A DNA stretch of 6,019 nt from an uncultured Clostridia bacterium (lineage in GTDB: Bacteria; Bacillota; Clostridia; Oscillospirales; Ruminococcaceae): assembly GCA_945931735.1 (NCBI GenBank), contig CAMEPN010000129.1, positions 1-6,019 of the forward strand. Direction: 5' to 3'. The translations under genes and the position numbers were made by a program. The notes under the pieces were generated by a model, which saw nothing but the letters and a program-made list of their open reading frames with translations, was not told the origin of the DNA and searched no databases. Positions 5,055-6,019 of the stretch are shown here, piece by piece. The stretch's first letter is position 1, and each line of letters opens with the position of its first letter.

Positions 5055-5297
5055 TCATTTCTCATCAGAATCATGTTTTCTGTGATACGGAGTCGACACA
5101 TTGGTCAGGTCGGCGATATAATCGATGGAAACATTGTAATACCTGGCAAGCTCGATGATCTGATGGAATTTGATTTCGCGTTTTCCGCTTTCATAAAGCT
5201 GATACTGCTGACGGGTTATCCCAAGTATTTCGGCGACATCCTCCTGCTTCAGGTCATTGTCCTCTCGCAGATCCTGCAAACGCTGATATTTCCGCAT
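5055..5297 (-). CDS. XRE-family helix-turn-helix transcriptional regulator (80 aa)
   Basis: A small Cro/C1-type repressor-like protein. The five-helix domain spans about 3-65; the helix-turn-helix is at 17-38 (LKQEDVAEILGI then TRQQYQLYESGKR), followed by HQIIELARYYNVSIDYIADLT, typical of the HTH_3 fold. The tail (66-80) is short and charged, with no sensor domain, so a small-molecule ligand is not evident. The start is ATG 5297 rather than the in-frame ATG seven codons upstream (5318), because the GAGGAG ribosome site at 5311-5306 lies 8 nt before 5297 and is itself inside that extension. It is divergent from the zinc-ribbon gene, and the shared spacer is rich in inverted repeats, so it likely represses its own and that promoter. 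That link is inference. Confidence 0.92.
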   Translation of the reverse strand: MRKYQRLQDLREDNDLKQEDVAEILGITRQQYQLYESGKREIKFHQIIELARYYNVSIDYIADLTNVSTPYHRKHDSDEK

Positions 5298-5321
5298 TGT
5301 ATCAACTCCTCTCTGCATTTT

Positions 5322-5330
5322 ATTATATCA
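5322..5330 (-). promoter_or_regulatory. Extended -10 promoter of the XRE gene
   Basis: On the minus strand TGATATAAT (5330-5322) is a consensus -10 with the TGn extension. No good -35 box is found 16-18 nt upstream, as allowed for extended -10 promoters. The expected start near 5316 gives a leader of about 19 nt containing the ribosome site. Its -35 zone overlaps that of the divergent promoter at 5349-5377. Confidence 0.55.
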
Positions 5331-5348
5331 GACAAACGCTACTTGCCC

Positions 5349-5377
5349 TTGACAGGCATTCGTTTGAATGCTATAAT
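5349..5377 (+). promoter_or_regulatory. Consensus sigma-A promoter for the zinc-ribbon gene
   Basis: TTGACA (5349-5354), 17-nt spacer, TATAAT (5372-5377): perfect. The predicted start near 5384 leaves a leader of about 107 nt before ATG 5491. The spacer is almost filled by the palindrome at 5356-5371, so an operator-bound repressor would block RNA polymerase here. Confidence 0.82.
5356..5371. promoter_or_regulatory. Operator-like palindrome in the promoter spacer
   Basis: GCATTC (5356-5361), four nt GTTT, GAATGC (5366-5371). The half-site recurs as GAATGC at 5395-5400, and AACGAATGC there is the exact reverse complement of GCATTCGTT at 5356-5364. A dyad of this size between -35 and -10 next to a divergent XRE gene is a typical repressor site. 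Binding is inferred. Confidence 0.55.
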
Positions 5378-5415
5378 ATAGTAAGCACCCGAACGAATGC
5401 TTTGCTGTAAGCACC
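5366..5415 (+). repeat. Imperfect direct repeat GAATGCT...GTAAGCACC
   Basis: Copy one is GAATGCT, 8 nt, GTAAGCACC (5366-5389). Copy two is GAATGCT, 5 nt, GTAAGCACC (5395-5415). The flank is also similar (GTTT before the first, GAAC before the second). The first copy contains the -10 box, and the second has lost it through a 3-nt shorter, changed middle. It looks like an old local duplication of the promoter/operator segment. Confidence 0.65.
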
Positions 5416-5423
5416 GTGCTTAC
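5407..5423. promoter_or_regulatory. 17-bp perfect palindrome in the leader of the zinc-ribbon gene
   Basis: GTAAGCAC (5407-5414), centre C, GTGCTTAC (5416-5423). GTAAGCAC also occurs alone at 5381-5388. As DNA it may be a second operator type. As RNA it can form a 6-bp hairpin with a 5-nt loop, and the upstream single copy could pair with the same right arm instead, giving two exclusive structures. Confidence 0.5.
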
Positions 5424-5441
5424 CAAAAACAAATCATATTA

Positions 5442-5450
5442 TGATATAAT
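5442..5450 (+). promoter_or_regulatory. Possible second promoter (extended -10) close to the zinc-ribbon gene
   Basis: TGATATAAT at 5442-5450 is the same extended -10 sequence as the XRE promoter and would start transcription near 5457, about 34 nt before ATG 5491. No convincing -35 box is present. It overlaps the short palindrome ATCATA-T-TATGAT (5433-5445). Confidence 0.35.
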
Positions 5451-5490
5451 CATTTCAAAACATACGAAAAGAATTACAAGGAGAGAGACA

Positions 5491-6019
5491 ATGTTTTGTC
5501 ACAAATGCGGAACCCAGCTTCCGGACGATAGTATTTTCTGCACGAAATGCGGAGTAAAGGTAGCTGTTGACACGAACGAGCAAATAAACACCGACGCTTC
5601 CGTTGAGCGTGAATTACCTGCAGAGGATCTTTCTCCGGTTGATAAGTGGCTTGATTTAATGCAGAAAAAATATGCAGAGAAACAATACGATTCAGCTCAG
5701 AATTATGCCGAAAGAGTAATTGAGATTGAGCCGGACAATGCTTTTGCGCATGAATTTTTGTTCTTCTTTCTGATAGAAAAGGCAGGAGCAAGCGCCTCTG
5801 AATTCAAGAAGTATTTTAAAGAAGCGGTTGATCATGCAGCAGTTGCAGCCGAAAATAATCCCTCACAGTCATCTTCATATTTGAAAACCTGTGCCGACAC
5901 GGTACAGAATCGTGTGGAAAAGGAGGAGTCTGCTTTTCAGGGACTATCTCGCTATTCGTTCCTTCCGGGAACAAGCGAAAGAGCACAGGCGGTTAAGGAA
6001 GCGGCAAGGTACTATTACC
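5491..6019 (+). CDS. Zinc-ribbon protein with TPR-like helical region (N-terminal 176 residues; continues past right edge)
   Basis: ATG 5491 has AAGGAG at 5478-5483, 7 nt upstream, and the frame is open to the edge. Residues 1-21 form a zinc ribbon with two knuckles, C3-H-K-C6 and C17-T-K-C20 (MFCHKCGTQLPDD...FCTKCG), of the kind found at the N-terminus of many Firmicutes proteins. A polar acidic linker (22-50) leads to a helical region. Residues 57-93 fit one tetratricopeptide unit (KKYAEKQYDSAQNYAERVIE, then PDNAFAHEFLFFF), and further amphipathic helices follow (100-150). No membrane segment is seen in this part, though such proteins often carry one later. The function is unknown; TPR suggests protein binding. 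It is divergent from the XRE gene and probably controlled by it. Confidence 0.85.
   Translation, partial: MFCHKCGTQLPDDSIFCTKCGVKVAVDTNEQINTDASVERELPAEDLSPVDKWLDLMQKKYAEKQYDSAQNYAERVIEIEPDNAFAHEFLFFFLIEKAGASASEFKKYFKEAVDHAAVAAENNPSQSSSYLKTCADTVQNRVEKEESAFQGLSRYSFLPGTSERAQAVKEAARYYY

Noticed and set aside
4977..5381. A 134-codon plus-strand frame across the terminator and XRE gene
   Set aside because: It runs through a strong terminator hairpin and is antisense to a clear helix-turn-helix gene.

Overview
The window looks like chromosomal DNA of an anaerobic gut Firmicute, most likely a Clostridia/Ruminococcus-type organism. This is inferred from strong AGGAG-type ribosome binding sites, textbook sigma-A promoters (TTGACA-17-TATAAT), moderate GC coding sequence between AT-rich spacers, and the mix of families. 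I cannot assign a species from the sequence alone.

Left part (1-950): a scarred region. A small membrane protein gene runs off the left edge on the minus strand. Upstream of it is the C-terminal remnant of a secreted/lipoprotein-type domain resembling DUF6935, also minus strand and broken by a one-base frameshift. Directly abutting it, on the plus strand, is the start-less C-terminal two-thirds of a maltose/galactoside O-acetyltransferase-like hexapeptide enzyme. Both have lost their 5' halves at the same point (about 495-512), as expected if one deletion or rearrangement removed the DNA between two divergent genes.

Middle (1017-2535): an intact AAA_14/DUF4143 ATPase gene on the minus strand has its own near-consensus promoter and a terminator hairpin just past its stop. 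Its upstream spacer carries a perfect 9-bp inverted repeat matching the CRP/FNR half-site pattern TGTGA-N6-TCACA. That repeat is nested in a larger inverted repeat and followed by a plus-strand terminator with no obvious gene to terminate. Next to it is a start-less remnant of an excisionase-type HTH_17 protein (minus).

Right-middle (2705-5044): a consensus promoter drives a two-gene operon, an AbrB/MazE/SpoVT-fold DNA-binding protein followed after 6 nt by a 643-aa membrane-anchored metal-dependent amidohydrolase. The amidohydrolase has an unassigned C-terminal region of about 200 residues. A strong bidirectional terminator separates it from the convergent XRE gene.

Right end (5055-6019): an XRE-family repressor-like gene (minus) faces away from a zinc-ribbon/TPR protein gene (plus, runs off the right edge). 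The intergenic space has a perfect TTGACA-17-TATAAT promoter with a palindrome in its spacer, an imperfect duplicated block and a 17-bp palindrome, which looks like a regulated divergent promoter. No CRISPR, tRNA, rRNA or intact mobile element is visible. The most unusual items are the AbrB-amidohydrolase pair, the interleaved operator region of the XRE/zinc-ribbon pair, and the cluster of decayed genes.
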